A stretch of 64,000 nucleotides of DNA, from contig NC_014640.1 of the NCBI RefSeq assembly GCF_000165835.1, forward strand, positions 2,852,001-2,916,000, written 5' to 3'. A program made the position numbers and the translations under genes. A model generated the notes under the pieces. It searched no databases, was not told the origin of the DNA, and was given only the letters and a program-made list of their open reading frames with translations. The DNA comes from Achromobacter xylosoxidans A8 (GTDB lineage Bacteria > Pseudomonadota > Gammaproteobacteria > Burkholderiales > Burkholderiaceae_B). This document shows, piece by piece, positions 24,619 through 34,032 of this stretch. The stretch's first letter is position 1, and each line of letters begins with the position of its first letter.

Positions 24619-25491
24619 GTGCTCGATCCCGCCATCCTCTTTTCCTCGGTGCTCAACGGTCTGACCACGGGCGCGGTGTACGCGCTGATCGCCCTGGGCC
24701 TGACCTTGATCTACGGTGTGCTGCACATCATCAACTTCGCGCACGGCGCGGCGCTGATGGTGGCGCTGTACGCCGTGTACCTGCTGAAGGACCGCCTCGG
24801 CATCGATCCCTACGCCGCCTTGCCGCTGGTGGTCGCCGGCATGTTCGCGCTGGGCTATGCCTTGCAGCGCTACGTGATCAACCGCGCCAGCCATGGCAAG
24901 GACGAGAACATCCTGCTGGTGACGCTGGGGCTGGCCATCGTGCTGGAGAACCTGGCGCTGGTGTGGTTCAAGTCGGACACGCGCACCATCGACACCGCCT
25001 ACACGCTGTCCACCGTGGAGATCGGGCCGGCCATGATTGCCTTGCCCAAGGTCATCGCCTTCTGCGGCGCGCTGGCGGTGGCGGCGGTGCTGTTCTGGAT
25101 CATCCGCAGCACCGACCTGGGCAGGGCGATCCGCGCGGTGGCCAAGGAAAAGCAGGGCGCCAAGCTGATGGGCATAGACGTGGAGAAAGTCTACGCGCTG
25201 TCGTTCGGCATCGGCATGGCCTGCCTGGGCGCGGCGGCCTGCTTCCTGCTGCCGGCTTACTACGTCAATCCGCAAGTGGGTGGCGGCTTCGTGCTGGTGG
25301 CCTTCACCATCGTGGTGCTGGGCGGCATGGGCAGTTTCGTCGGTGCGCTGGTCGGCGGCCTGTTGATCGGGGTGGTGGAGTCCATCGGGGGCCTGTTCCT
25401 GGGCGACTCGCTGGGCCAGATGGGCATATTCGCGATCTTCATCGCGGTGCTGCTGTTTCGCCCGCAGGGGCTGTTCGGGGCGAGGGGCTGA
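24619..25491 (+). CDS. livH: Liv-type ABC permease LivH
   Basis: 290 aa from a GTG at 24619, two bases after the binding-protein stop. Typical LivH start: LNGLTTGAVYALIALGLTLIYGVLHIINFAHG; C-terminal VVLGGMGSFVGALVGGLLIGVVES. About eight membrane helices. Pairs with LivM to form the channel. Confidence 0.92.
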   Translation: MLDPAILFSSVLNGLTTGAVYALIALGLTLIYGVLHIINFAHGAALMVALYAVYLLKDRLGIDPYAALPLVVAGMFALGYALQRYVINRASHGKDENILLVTLGLAIVLENLALVWFKSDTRTIDTAYTLSTVEIGPAMIALPKVIAFCGALAVAAVLFWIIRSTDLGRAIRAVAKEKQGAKLMGIDVEKVYALSFGIGMACLGAAACFLLPAYYVNPQVGGGFVLVAFTIVVLGGMGSFVGALVGGLLIGVVESIGGLFLGDSLGQMGIFAIFIAVLLFRPQGLFGARG

Positions 25492-25493
25492 GC

Positions 25494-26465
25494 ATGGGCA
25501 AGGATCTTTTGACTATCGCGCTATTCGGCGCGGCGCTGGCCGCCGCCGCCGCACTGATGAACTCGGGCGTGGCGCTGACCTTCGTGATGATGTCGCTGTA
25601 TGCGGCCCTGCTGTCGCAGGCCTGGAACATCCTGGGCGGCTACGGCGGCCAGCTATCGTTCGGCCACGCGCTGTTCTTCGGCGTGGGCGCCTACGCCCAG
25701 GCGCTGGGCCAGCTGAACCTGGGCATCAATCCCTGGCTGGTCTTGCCCATGGCCATCGCGCTGGGCGCGCTGGTCGGCCTGGCGGTGGGCGGGCTGACGT
25801 TCCGCTACGGACTGAAGGGTTCCTACTTCGCGCTGGTGACGCTGGCCTTCGCCGAGGTGTTCCGCATCCTGGCGCTGTCGGTGTCCTTCACCGGGGGCGG
25901 GGTGGGGCTGATGGTGCCGCTGCAGGAAGGCGTGGCCAACATGCAGTTCGGCTCGCGCCGCGGCTACATCTATCTGCTGTTGGGCTTTGTGCTGTTGGCG
26001 CTGGTGGTCACTGCATGGCTGCGCCATTCGCGCTTCGGCGCCTACCTGCAGGCGGTGCGCGACAACGAGGACGCGGCGCGCGCCATCGGCGTGAATCCGC
26101 TGCGGGTCAAGCTCGGCGGCATCGCGCTGTCGGCGGCCTTCGTGAGCGCGGCGGGCGCCTTCTACGTGCAGGTGTTCCAGTACATCGACCCGGGCATTGC
26201 GTTTGGCTCGGCCGTGTCGGTGGAGGCGCTGGTCGGCGCCATCGTCGGCGGCCTGGGCACCCTGTGGGGGCCGGTGCTGGGCGCGGTGACCCTGCATGCC
26301 CTGAGCGACCTGACGCGCAACCTGTTTGGCGAATTGCCGGGCATCAGCATGGTCATCTACGGCGTGGTGCTCATCGTGATCGTCATGTTCCTGCCGCGCG
26401 GCATCACCGGCAGCGGTCAGGCGCTGGGCCGTTTGTTCAGTGCCAAGGAGCGCGCCCGTGTCTGA
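25494..26465 (+). CDS. livM: Liv-type ABC permease LivM
   Basis: 323 aa from the ATG at 25494. LivM features: SQAWNILGGYGGQLSFGHA, RYGLKGSYFALVTLAFAEVF, AVRDNEDAARAIGVNPLRVK (EAA-like loop) and IVGGLGTLWGPVLGAVTL. Overlaps livG by 8 bp. Confidence 0.92.
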   Translation: MGKDLLTIALFGAALAAAAALMNSGVALTFVMMSLYAALLSQAWNILGGYGGQLSFGHALFFGVGAYAQALGQLNLGINPWLVLPMAIALGALVGLAVGGLTFRYGLKGSYFALVTLAFAEVFRILALSVSFTGGGVGLMVPLQEGVANMQFGSRRGYIYLLLGFVLLALVVTAWLRHSRFGAYLQAVRDNEDAARAIGVNPLRVKLGGIALSAAFVSAAGAFYVQVFQYIDPGIAFGSAVSVEALVGAIVGGLGTLWGPVLGAVTLHALSDLTRNLFGELPGISMVIYGVVLIVIVMFLPRGITGSGQALGRLFSAKERARV

Positions 26466-27213
26466 GATCCTGCTGCAAGCGCGTAATCTGTCCATCACCT
26501 TTGGCGGCCTGAAGGCGGTCCAGGACGTCAGCCTGGACGTGCGCCAGGGCTCGCTGACCGCGCTGGTCGGCCCCAACGGCGCGGGCAAGACCACGCTGTT
26601 CGGCCTGCTGTCCGGCTTTCTCAAGCCGGGTTCCGGCTCGGTGCATTTCGCGGGCACGGACATTACCGGCCGTCCGCCGCACGAATCGGCGCGGCTGGGG
26701 CTGACGCGCACCTTCCAGATCGTGCAGCCCTTCGGCGCGCAGACCGTACGCCAGAACATCGCCGTGGGCGCGCATCTGCGCCTGGGCAACCGCCGCGAGG
26801 CGCTGGAAGCGGCCGAAGAGGTCGCGGCGCGGGTAAACCTGCACGCCTTGCTGGACCGGCCGGCGGCGGACCTGACGGTGGCGGGGCGCAAGCGCCTGGA
26901 ACTGGCGCGCGCGCTGGCCACGCGGCCGCGCCTGCTGTTGCTGGACGAAGTACTGGCGGGGCTCAACCCCAGCGAGATCGACGAGATGATACCGGTGGTG
27001 AAAAAGCTGGCCGACGACGGCGTGACCGTGCTGATGATCGAACACGTGATGCGCGCGGTGATGAGCCTGGCCGAACACGTGTGGGTGCTGGCGCAAGGCC
27101 GCCTGATCGCCTCGGGCACGCCCGGCGAGGTCACCCGCGATGCGGCGGTGGTCGAGGCCTATCTGGGCCAGGGCGCGGCGGCCAGGCTGGCCGCGCAAGG
27201 AGCGCCGGCATGA
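26458..27213 (+). CDS. livG: Liv-type ABC ATPase LivG
   Basis: 251 aa from a GTG at 26458, placed 7 nt after a perfect AAGGAG. Walker A GPNGAGKTT, Walker B LLLLDEVLAGLN. The signature region reads LTVAGRKRLELARAL, with Ala-Gly-Arg in place of the usual SGG/SYG; this is a minor deviation within the family. Provides ATP hydrolysis with LivF. Confidence 0.9.
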   Translation: MSEILLQARNLSITFGGLKAVQDVSLDVRQGSLTALVGPNGAGKTTLFGLLSGFLKPGSGSVHFAGTDITGRPPHESARLGLTRTFQIVQPFGAQTVRQNIAVGAHLRLGNRREALEAAEEVAARVNLHALLDRPAADLTVAGRKRLELARALATRPRLLLLDEVLAGLNPSEIDEMIPVVKKLADDGVTVLMIEHVMRAVMSLAEHVWVLAQGRLIASGTPGEVTRDAAVVEAYLGQGAAARLAAQGAPA

Positions 27214-27920
27214 GCGCGCTGCTGGAAGTTCAGGGATTGCGTGCGGGCTATGGCCGCATGGAAGTGCTGCGCGGCGTCGACCTGCGGGTGGACCAGGGCG
27301 AGATCGTGGTGCTGTTGGGCAGCAATGGCGCCGGCAAGTCCACGCTGAACAATACGGTCTGCGGCCTGTGCCGGCCCTGGGGCGGCTCGGTGCGCTTCGA
27401 GGGCCAGGATCTGATCGGCCGCCATTACCGCGACGTGGTCAAGGCCGGTCTGATCCAGGTGCCGGAAGGCCGGCGCGTGTTTCCCAACCTGAGCGTGCGC
27501 GAAAACCTCGAATTGGGCTCCTTCACCCGGGCGCGCGAGCGTCGCGCGGCCAACCTGGAGAAGGTGCTGCACATCTTCCCACGCTTGCGCGAACGCCTGG
27601 CGCAGCTGGCCGGCACCATGTCGGGCGGCGAACAGCAGATGCTGGCGATCGGCCGCGGCCTGATGGCCGAGCCGCACCTCCTGATCCTGGACGAGCCCTC
27701 GCTGGGCCTGTCGCCGTTGATGGTCGAAGAGCTGTTCGGCCTGATCGGACGTCTGCATGGCGAGGGGCTGGCGATTTTGCTGGTGGAGCAGAACGTGGGC
27801 CAGTCCCTGGAAATGGGGCAGCGTGCCTACGTGCTGGAAAACGGGGCGGTGCGCTATAGCGGCGCTTGCCCGGAACTGCTGGCCAGCGACGACGTGCGCC
27901 GGGCCTATCTCGGGATGTAG
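27210..27920 (+). CDS. livF: Liv-type ABC ATPase LivF
   Basis: 236 aa, ATGA overlap with livG. Walker A GSNGAGKST, signature MSGGEQQMLAIGRGL, Walker B LLILDEPSLGLSP. Completes the importer. Two bases separate its stop from the aconitase-like gene, tying transport to catabolism. Confidence 0.93.
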   Translation: MSALLEVQGLRAGYGRMEVLRGVDLRVDQGEIVVLLGSNGAGKSTLNNTVCGLCRPWGGSVRFEGQDLIGRHYRDVVKAGLIQVPEGRRVFPNLSVRENLELGSFTRARERRAANLEKVLHIFPRLRERLAQLAGTMSGGEQQMLAIGRGLMAEPHLLILDEPSLGLSPLMVEELFGLIGRLHGEGLAILLVEQNVGQSLEMGQRAYVLENGAVRYSGACPELLASDDVRRAYLGM

Positions 27921-27922
27921 CC

Positions 27923-29191
27923 ATGGCCGAGCCTCAAACGCTGGCCCAGAAGCTGATCGCGGCGGCCTGCGGCCGTGCTTCCGTCGCCGAAGGCGAAATC
28001 GTCACCTGTGCGGTTGACCTGGCCATGTTCCACGATTCCAGCGGCCCGCGCCGCCTGCAGCCCATGCTGCAGGAGCTGGGCGCCACGCTGTGGGATCCGT
28101 CGAGGATCGTGCTGGTCATCGACCACTACGTGCCTGAATCCGACGACGAGTCGCGCCGCATTGTGCGCATCGCGCGCGATTGGGCGGCGGAACAGCGATT
28201 GCCCAATGTCTACGACTCGCTCGGCATCTGTCACGTGGTGGTGCCGCAGCATGGCCATATCCGGCCCGGCATGTTCTGCGTCGGCGGCGACTCGCATTCG
28301 CCCACGGGCGGCGCGTTCGGCGCCTATATGTTCGGCATCGGCAGCACCGAGATGCTGGGCGTGGCCGTCACCGGCCAGATCTGGGTGAAGGTGCCGCAGA
28401 CCCTGATGATGCGCTGGAACGGCCAACTGTCCCAGGGCGTGACCGCCAAGGACATGATGCTGCGCATGATAGGCCGCTACGGCATGAACGGCGGGCGCTA
28501 CCAGGCGGTGGAATTCTGCGGCGAGGCGGTGCGCGCCTTGTCGATGCAGGAACGCATGACCCTATCCAACATGAGCGCCGAGCTGGGTTCGCAGGTCGGC
28601 CTGATCGCGCCGGACGAGACCACCGTGGCCTATCTGCGCGAGGCGGGCGTTACGGATGAAATCGATCTGGCGCGCTGGCGCAGCGACCAGGGGGCGCAGG
28701 CAGAGTGGCACGACTTCGATGCCGCGGCGCTGGCGCCGCAGGTCGCCGCGCCACACAGCCCGGCCAATGCGCGCGACGTCGGCCAGTATGGCGACGTGCC
28801 GGTGCAGGTGGCCTACATCGGCGCCTGCACCGGCGCCAAGCTGGAGGATCTGCGCGCCGCGGCCAGCGTGTTGCGCGGCCGCAGTCTGGCCGCCGGCATG
28901 AGCCTGATGGTGGCGCCGGCCAGCCAGCAGGACCAGCGCCAGGCCGAACAGGAAGGGGTGATGCAAGTACTGCGCGATGCTGGCGCGCAGGTGCTGGCGA
29001 CCTCCTGCGGCGCTTGCGCGGGCTACGGCGGGTCGATACCCGACGGCGCCAGCGTCATTGCCACCACGGCGCGCAATTTCAAGGGGCGCATGGGTTCCGA
29101 GACGGCCCAGGTCTATCTGGCCTCGCCCTACACGGTAGCGGCCTCGGCCGTCGCCGGCCGCATCGCCGATCCCCGGGAGTTCATGGCATGA
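27923..29191 (+). CDS. Aconitase-family hydro-lyase, large subunit (LeuC/homoaconitase-like)
   Basis: 422 aa. Aconitase superfamily markers: IDHYVPESDDESRRIVR, GMFCVGGDSHSPTGGAFGAY, and three Cys for the [4Fe-4S] cluster (IGACTGAK; then SCGACAGYGG). Its length and separate small subunit match LeuC-type isomerases, citraconate/dimethylmaleate hydratases and homoaconitases. Being in a catabolic operon with a transporter and an isocitrate-lyase-like enzyme, it is unlikely to be the leucine biosynthetic LeuC. Proposed reaction: reversible hydration of an unsaturated dicarboxylate. Coupled to its small subunit by ATGA. Confidence 0.85.
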   Translation: MAEPQTLAQKLIAAACGRASVAEGEIVTCAVDLAMFHDSSGPRRLQPMLQELGATLWDPSRIVLVIDHYVPESDDESRRIVRIARDWAAEQRLPNVYDSLGICHVVVPQHGHIRPGMFCVGGDSHSPTGGAFGAYMFGIGSTEMLGVAVTGQIWVKVPQTLMMRWNGQLSQGVTAKDMMLRMIGRYGMNGGRYQAVEFCGEAVRALSMQERMTLSNMSAELGSQVGLIAPDETTVAYLREAGVTDEIDLARWRSDQGAQAEWHDFDAAALAPQVAAPHSPANARDVGQYGDVPVQVAYIGACTGAKLEDLRAAASVLRGRSLAAGMSLMVAPASQQDQRQAEQEGVMQVLRDAGAQVLATSCGACAGYGGSIPDGASVIATTARNFKGRMGSETAQVYLASPYTVAASAVAGRIADPREFMA

Positions 29192-29688
29192 CCAAGCAGC
29201 CCGTGATGCACCGCGTCTGGCGCGTGGGCGCGGATATCGATACCGACGCGCTGGCGCCGGGCGCCTATATGAAATTCGGCATAGACGAGATCGCGCGCCA
29301 TTGCCTGCAGCGGGTGCGGCCCGAGTTCGCCGGCAACGCGCAGCCGGGCGATGTGCTGGTGGCCGGTCCCAACTTCGGCATCGGCTCCTCGCGCGAGCAG
29401 GCTGCGGCTGCGCTGGTGCGCCTGGGGATCGCCGCGGTGGTCGCGCCGTCCTTCAACGGCCTGTACTTCCGCAACGCGTTCAACGTGGGCCTGCTGCTGC
29501 TGACCTGCGCACAGGCCGAAACCCTGCAAGAAGGCGAGCGCATCGCCCTGGATCCCGCCGCTGGCCGCATCCGTCGCGCCGCGGGCGAACCTGCCGAACT
29601 GCATTGCGACACCGTGCCCGCCTTCCTGCTGGAAATGGTGCAGGCGGGCGGACTGCTGAATCTGCTGAAACAGCGCAAGACTCATTAG
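29188..29688 (+). CDS. Aconitase-family hydro-lyase, small subunit (LeuD-like)
   Basis: 166 aa. LeuD swivel-domain motifs: GADIDTDALAPGAYM, DVLVAGPNFGIGSSREQAA (the substrate-binding GSSREQ), APSFNGLYFRNAFNVGLLLL. The short length is that of archaeal/catabolic LeuD-type subunits. Forms the active site with the large subunit. Confidence 0.88.
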   Translation: MTKQPVMHRVWRVGADIDTDALAPGAYMKFGIDEIARHCLQRVRPEFAGNAQPGDVLVAGPNFGIGSSREQAAAALVRLGIAAVVAPSFNGLYFRNAFNVGLLLLTCAQAETLQEGERIALDPAAGRIRRAAGEPAELHCDTVPAFLLEMVQAGGLLNLLKQRKTH

Positions 29689-29698
29689 GAATCACATC

Positions 29699-31369
29699 AT
29701 GCTTGATCCCGTCACACTCGCGGTCCTGAAGGGCCGCCTGGAACAGATTGCCGACGAGATGGACGCCACGCTCTACCGCAGCGCGTTCAATCCCATCATC
29801 GCCGAGGCCCACGATGCCTGCCACGGCATGTACGACGCAGCCACCGGCGCCACGCTGGTGCAGGGCAAGTCCGGCCTGCCGGTATTCGTCGGCGCGATGG
29901 CCTTCGCCGTCAAGGCCGCGGCCAAGGCGGCGGCGGGGCGCGGCGGCATGGTTGACGGCGACGTCTGGCTGTTCAACGACCCCTACGAGGGCGGCACCCA
30001 CGCCAACGACTTCAAGCTGGTGCGGCCGGTGTTCCGCGGCGGCAAGCTGTTCTGCTTCCTGGCGTCGGCCGCCCATTGGCACGACGTGGGCGGCGCGGTG
30101 CCGGGCAACTACAACCCGGCCGCCACCGAGTGCTGGCAGGAGGCGGTGCAGATTCCGCCGGTGCGCATCGTGCGCGCGGGCGTGTTGGACATGGACGTGC
30201 TGGCCATCCTGCAGGCGAATACCCGTTTGCCCGACAGCCTGTGGGGCGACCTGAACGGCCAACTCGCGGCGCTGGAACTGGGCGCGGGCCGACTGGACAG
30301 CCTGCTCGACGAATACGGCGACGCCACCGTGCTGGAGTCCCTGGGCACCCTGCGCGAACGCGCCCGCCGCCTGATGCGCGACCATATCTCGCGCCTGCCC
30401 GACGGCGAATATGCCTTCGAGGACATGCTGGACAACGATGGCGTGCGCGACCAGCCGCTGCGCATCGCGCTCAATCTCAGGATCCAGGGCGATAGCCTGA
30501 CGCTGGATTTCACCGGCACCTCGCCGGCCTGCGCCGGCCCGGTGAACATCTCGCGCGCCACCGCGATCGCGGCCTGCTACGTGGCCTTGAAGCACCTGTT
30601 CCCGGACGTGCCGGCCAACGCCGGCGTGCTGGACGCGGTGGACGTGGTGCTGCCGGACGGCCTGGTGATCTCGGCGGACCGGCCGCGCCCGGTCGGCGGC
30701 TATACCGAGACCATCCTGCGCATGATCGACGTGATCTTCTGCGCCATGGCCCAGGCCGAGCCCGCGCGCGCGCTGGCGCAGGCCTACGGCACCATCAACG
30801 CCTTGTCGATCGCCGGCTACCGCAGCGATGAAGCGCGGCGCGGCCAGCGCTGGGTGATGTTCAGCTTCTTCGGCGGCGGCCATGGCGGCCATTCGGACGG
30901 CGACGGGCTCAGCCACGGCAACGCGCCCATCTCCACCGCGACGATCCCGCCGCTGGAAATCCTGGAAGCGGCCTATCCGGTGCGCTTCACGCAATGGGCG
31001 TTGCGTCCCGATTCGGCGGGCGACGGGGCGCATCGCGGCGGCCTGGGCGCCATCTATGAAATCGAGTTGCTGGAAGACAGCGCCGAGGCCTTCATCTTCG
31101 GTGAACGCGGCAGGAGCGCGCCCAAGGGCATCGCCGGCGGCAAGGAGGCGGCGTTGAATGTCTTCCGCTACCAACAGGACGGCGGCTGGCAGACCCCGCC
31201 CATGAGTTCGAAGATGCTGGGCATACAACTCAAACGCGGCGACCGGGTGCGCCTGGAAACGCCCGGCGGCGGCGGCTACGGCGAGCCTGCCGCGCGATCC
31301 GAAGCGGCGCGCGAGCACGACCGCAAGATGGGTTACGTAAGTGGAAATCTGAAGGAGCAGTCGGCATGA
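29699..31369 (+). CDS. hyuB: Hydantoinase/oxoprolinase family subunit B
   Basis: 556 aa. HyuB family: MLDPVTLAVLKGRLEQIADEM, YRSAFNPIIAEAHDACHG, GDVWLFNDPYEGGTHANDFK, DFTGTSPACAGPVNISRAT, and a C-terminal GDRVRLETPGGGGYGEP. Works with HyuA as an ATP-dependent complex opening cyclic amides (hydantoins, 5-oxoproline, methylhydantoin) or carboxylating ketones (acetone/acetophenone carboxylase). Which activity applies cannot be read from sequence; the amidase-fold neighbour favours a cyclic amide or imide. ATGA overlap with hyuA. Confidence 0.88.
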   Translation: MLDPVTLAVLKGRLEQIADEMDATLYRSAFNPIIAEAHDACHGMYDAATGATLVQGKSGLPVFVGAMAFAVKAAAKAAAGRGGMVDGDVWLFNDPYEGGTHANDFKLVRPVFRGGKLFCFLASAAHWHDVGGAVPGNYNPAATECWQEAVQIPPVRIVRAGVLDMDVLAILQANTRLPDSLWGDLNGQLAALELGAGRLDSLLDEYGDATVLESLGTLRERARRLMRDHISRLPDGEYAFEDMLDNDGVRDQPLRIALNLRIQGDSLTLDFTGTSPACAGPVNISRATAIAACYVALKHLFPDVPANAGVLDAVDVVLPDGLVISADRPRPVGGYTETILRMIDVIFCAMAQAEPARALAQAYGTINALSIAGYRSDEARRGQRWVMFSFFGGGHGGHSDGDGLSHGNAPISTATIPPLEILEAAYPVRFTQWALRPDSAGDGAHRGGLGAIYEIELLEDSAEAFIFGERGRSAPKGIAGGKEAALNVFRYQQDGGWQTPPMSSKMLGIQLKRGDRVRLETPGGGGYGEPAARSEAAREHDRKMGYVSGNLKEQSA

Positions 31370-33414
31370 GCGCGGCACAAGGTTTGGTCGTAGGCGTGGA
31401 CGTGGGCGGCACGTTCACCGATATATTCGTGCTGGACGAGGCGGGCGGCAGCGCCCGCGTGGTCAAGGTGCCGTCCACGCGCGGCGAGGAAGCGCGCGGC
31501 TTCATGAACGGCATCGCCCGCGTGGCGGATGGCGCCAACGCCATCGCCACCATCGTGCATGGCACCACGGTAGGCACCAACGCGCTGCTGGAGCGCAAGG
31601 TGGCGCGCACCGGCATCATCACCACGGCGGGTTTCCGCGACGTGCTGGAAATGCGCCGGCGCGACCGGCCCCAGACCTGGGGCCTGCGCGGCAATTACGA
31701 ACCGATCGTGCCGCGCGACCTGCGCCTGGAAGTCGAGGAGCGGGTGCTGGCGGATGGCACCGTGCATACCCCGGTGAACCTGGCCCAGGTCGAGGCCGCG
31801 GCCCGGCAACTGCTGGAGCAGGGCTGCGACGCCGTCTGCCTGTTCTTCGTCAATGCCTATGCCAACCCGGTCAATGAGGCGCAGGCCGCGGCCTGCGTGC
31901 GTGCGCTCTGGCCCAACGGCAATGTCACCGCGGCTACCGAGGTGCTGCCCGAGATCCGCGAATTCGAGCGCTGCTCCACGGCCGTGCTCAACGCGTCGCT
32001 GCAACCGGTGGTCGGTGGTTACCTGACGCGGCTGGAATCGGACCTGAAGGACAACGGCTTTGGCGGCGAACTGCTGGTGGTGCAAAGCAACGGCGGCGTG
32101 ATGTCGCGCCAGACGGCCTGCGACGTGCCGGTGCGTACCGCGCTGTCGGGCCCGGCCGCGGGCGTCATTGCCTGCGCCGCCATCGCGCGCGCCGCGGGCT
32201 TTCCCAACGTGGTCAGCGGCGACATGGGCGGCACCTCGTTCGACGTGTCGCTGGTGGCGGACGGCGAGGCTTCGTTGTCGGCGCAGACCGCCATCGACTT
32301 CGGCATGGTGGTGCGCGCGCCCATGATCCAGATCGAAACCATAGGCGCAGGCGGCGGTTCGATCGCCAGCGTGGACGCGGGCGGTCTGCTGCAAGTGGGC
32401 CCCGAGTCTGCCGGCAGCGTGCCGGGCCCAGCCTGCTACGGCCGGGGCAACACCCGGCCCACTGTGACTGATGCCAACGTGCTGCTGGGTCGCATCGCCG
32501 CCGAGCGGCCGCTGGGCGGCGGGCTGCTTGCCACCATGGATGTGGCGCTGGCGCGGGCCGCCATCGAAGCGCATGTGGCCAGGCCGCTGGGGTTGGACGT
32601 GCATGCCGCGGCCGAGGCGATCCTGACCGTGGCCAATGCCAAGATGGCGGGCGCGATCCGCGTCGTGTCGATCGAGCGCGGCCACGATCCGCGCAAGTTC
32701 GCCTACATGCCGTTTGGCGGCGGCGGCGCGCTGCACGTTTGCGCCATGATGAACGAGGTCGACGCGGCCCGCGGCATCGTGCCGCGCTATCCCGGCGTCA
32801 CTTCGGCCCTGGGCTGCGTCATGGCCGACATGCGCCACGACGGCGTGCAGACCCTGAACGTGGCGCTGGCCGCCCTGGACGCGGACGACCTGCTGGCGCG
32901 CATCGACAGCCTGGCGCTGGCCTGCCAGGAAAGGCTGGATTCCGCCGGCGTGGGTTTCGAGGGCATACGCGAGAGCATCGAGCTGGACATGCTGTACGTG
33001 GGTCAGAGCCATACCGTGCGGGTGGAAATCGGCCGCGACGAATTGAACCGCCCGGGCATAGGCGCCGCCTTCGAACGCGCCTACCGCGCTGCCTTCGGCC
33101 GCAGTCTGGAAGGCATTGCGGTACGTATCCTGAACCTGCGCTATGCGCGCATCGGCCAGCGGCCCAAGTTCGATCTGGCGCTGCTGGCGCCCACCAGCAC
33201 CGTGATGCCGGCCGCGCTGGGCACGCAGGCCGTCTTCCACGGCGGGCAATGGCATGACGCCGTGCGCTACGCGCGGCTGGACCTGCCGGTGGGCGCCGAA
33301 GTGGCGGGGCCCGCCATTCTGGAACAGCCGGATACCACGATCTGGATCGAGCCCGGCTTTGCCGGCCAGGTCGATTCCCTGGGCAATCTGCTGATCGCCC
33401 GCCAGGCCGCATAG
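31366..33414 (+). CDS. hyuA: Hydantoinase/oxoprolinase family subunit A
   Basis: 682 aa. N-terminal ATP-binding VVGVDVGGTFTDIFVLDEAG, HGTTVGTNALLERK, GFRDVLEMRRRDRP; central SGPAAGVIACAAIARAAGF and GDMGGTSFDVSLVADG; a C-terminal region of acetone-carboxylase type (EQPDTTIWIEPGFAGQVD). It is the ATP-hydrolysing partner of HyuB. Order B then A, with start and stop overlapping. Confidence 0.88.
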   Translation: MSAAQGLVVGVDVGGTFTDIFVLDEAGGSARVVKVPSTRGEEARGFMNGIARVADGANAIATIVHGTTVGTNALLERKVARTGIITTAGFRDVLEMRRRDRPQTWGLRGNYEPIVPRDLRLEVEERVLADGTVHTPVNLAQVEAAARQLLEQGCDAVCLFFVNAYANPVNEAQAAACVRALWPNGNVTAATEVLPEIREFERCSTAVLNASLQPVVGGYLTRLESDLKDNGFGGELLVVQSNGGVMSRQTACDVPVRTALSGPAAGVIACAAIARAAGFPNVVSGDMGGTSFDVSLVADGEASLSAQTAIDFGMVVRAPMIQIETIGAGGGSIASVDAGGLLQVGPESAGSVPGPACYGRGNTRPTVTDANVLLGRIAAERPLGGGLLATMDVALARAAIEAHVARPLGLDVHAAAEAILTVANAKMAGAIRVVSIERGHDPRKFAYMPFGGGGALHVCAMMNEVDAARGIVPRYPGVTSALGCVMADMRHDGVQTLNVALAALDADDLLARIDSLALACQERLDSAGVGFEGIRESIELDMLYVGQSHTVRVEIGRDELNRPGIGAAFERAYRAAFGRSLEGIAVRILNLRYARIGQRPKFDLALLAPTSTVMPAALGTQAVFHGGQWHDAVRYARLDLPVGAEVAGPAILEQPDTTIWIEPGFAGQVDSLGNLLIARQAA

Positions 33415-33423
33415 GAGCGCACG

Positions 33424-34032
33424 ATGACCGCTTTTGATCCCCGCAGTACCGCGCTGGTCGTCGTCGACCTGCAGAACGATTTCCTCGCGCCAGGCGGCGC
33501 CTACGACCGCGGCGGCGCGGTCAGCCCGCAGGCGCGCGCCTTGCCCGCCCGCGTGGCGCCGGTGGCCCGCGCACTCAAGACGCGCGGCGGGTTCGTGGCG
33601 GCCAGCCAGTTCACACTGTGGCCGGACGCGCATGGCGAACCCATGATTTCGCCCCACCTGAGGCAGTTGCGTCCGTTCCTGCGCAAGGGCGATTTCGTGG
33701 CCGGCTCCAAAGGGCAGGGCAACGTGGCCGAGCTGGACGGCCTGGTCGATGTGTCGGTCTGGAAGGTGGCGTACTCCGCTTTCTTCAACACCCAGCTGGA
33801 TTGGGTGCTGCGGCGCGCGGGCATCTCCAGCGTGGTGATCGCGGGCATCGTCACCAACGGCGGCGTGGCCAGCACGGCGCGCGACGCTCACATGCGCGAC
33901 TACCACGTGGCGGTGCTGGCCGACGGTTGCGCCGCGCCCACGCCGGCCATGCACGATGCCGCGCTGGCGGATCTGCGCACGGTGGCCGACGTGCTGTCCT
34001 GCCAGGACTTCCTGGACAGGCTGGGCTCGTGA
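33424..34032 (+). CDS. Isochorismatase-fold hydrolase with Gly at the catalytic Cys position
   Basis: 202 aa. Family motifs: VVVDLQNDF with Asp15, VWKVAYSAFFNT with Lys114, and GIVTNGGVASTARDAHMRDY. The nucleophilic Cys of amidase members (N-carbamoylsarcosine, maleamate or nicotinamide amidases; TNxCV) is Gly147 here, coded GGC. True isochorismatases such as EntB and PhzD have Gly at that position and cleave a vinyl ether using the Asp. So this protein either cleaves an enol ether or is a non-amidase. Located between hyuA and the flavoprotein, GTGA overlap with the latter. Confidence 0.82.
   Translation: MTAFDPRSTALVVVDLQNDFLAPGGAYDRGGAVSPQARALPARVAPVARALKTRGGFVAASQFTLWPDAHGEPMISPHLRQLRPFLRKGDFVAGSKGQGNVAELDGLVDVSVWKVAYSAFFNTQLDWVLRRAGISSVVIAGIVTNGGVASTARDAHMRDYHVAVLADGCAAPTPAMHDAALADLRTVADVLSCQDFLDRLGS

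Noticed and set aside
27923..29688. Annotation as the biosynthetic leucine LeuC/LeuD
   Set aside because: No leuB or leuA nearby, embedded in a transporter-catabolic operon, and short LeuD form; kept as an aconitase-family hydratase of unknown substrate.
31333..33954. An 873-codon minus-strand open frame opposite hyuA and the isochorismatase-fold gene
   Set aside because: Same shadow composition; the plus-strand genes have unambiguous family motifs.
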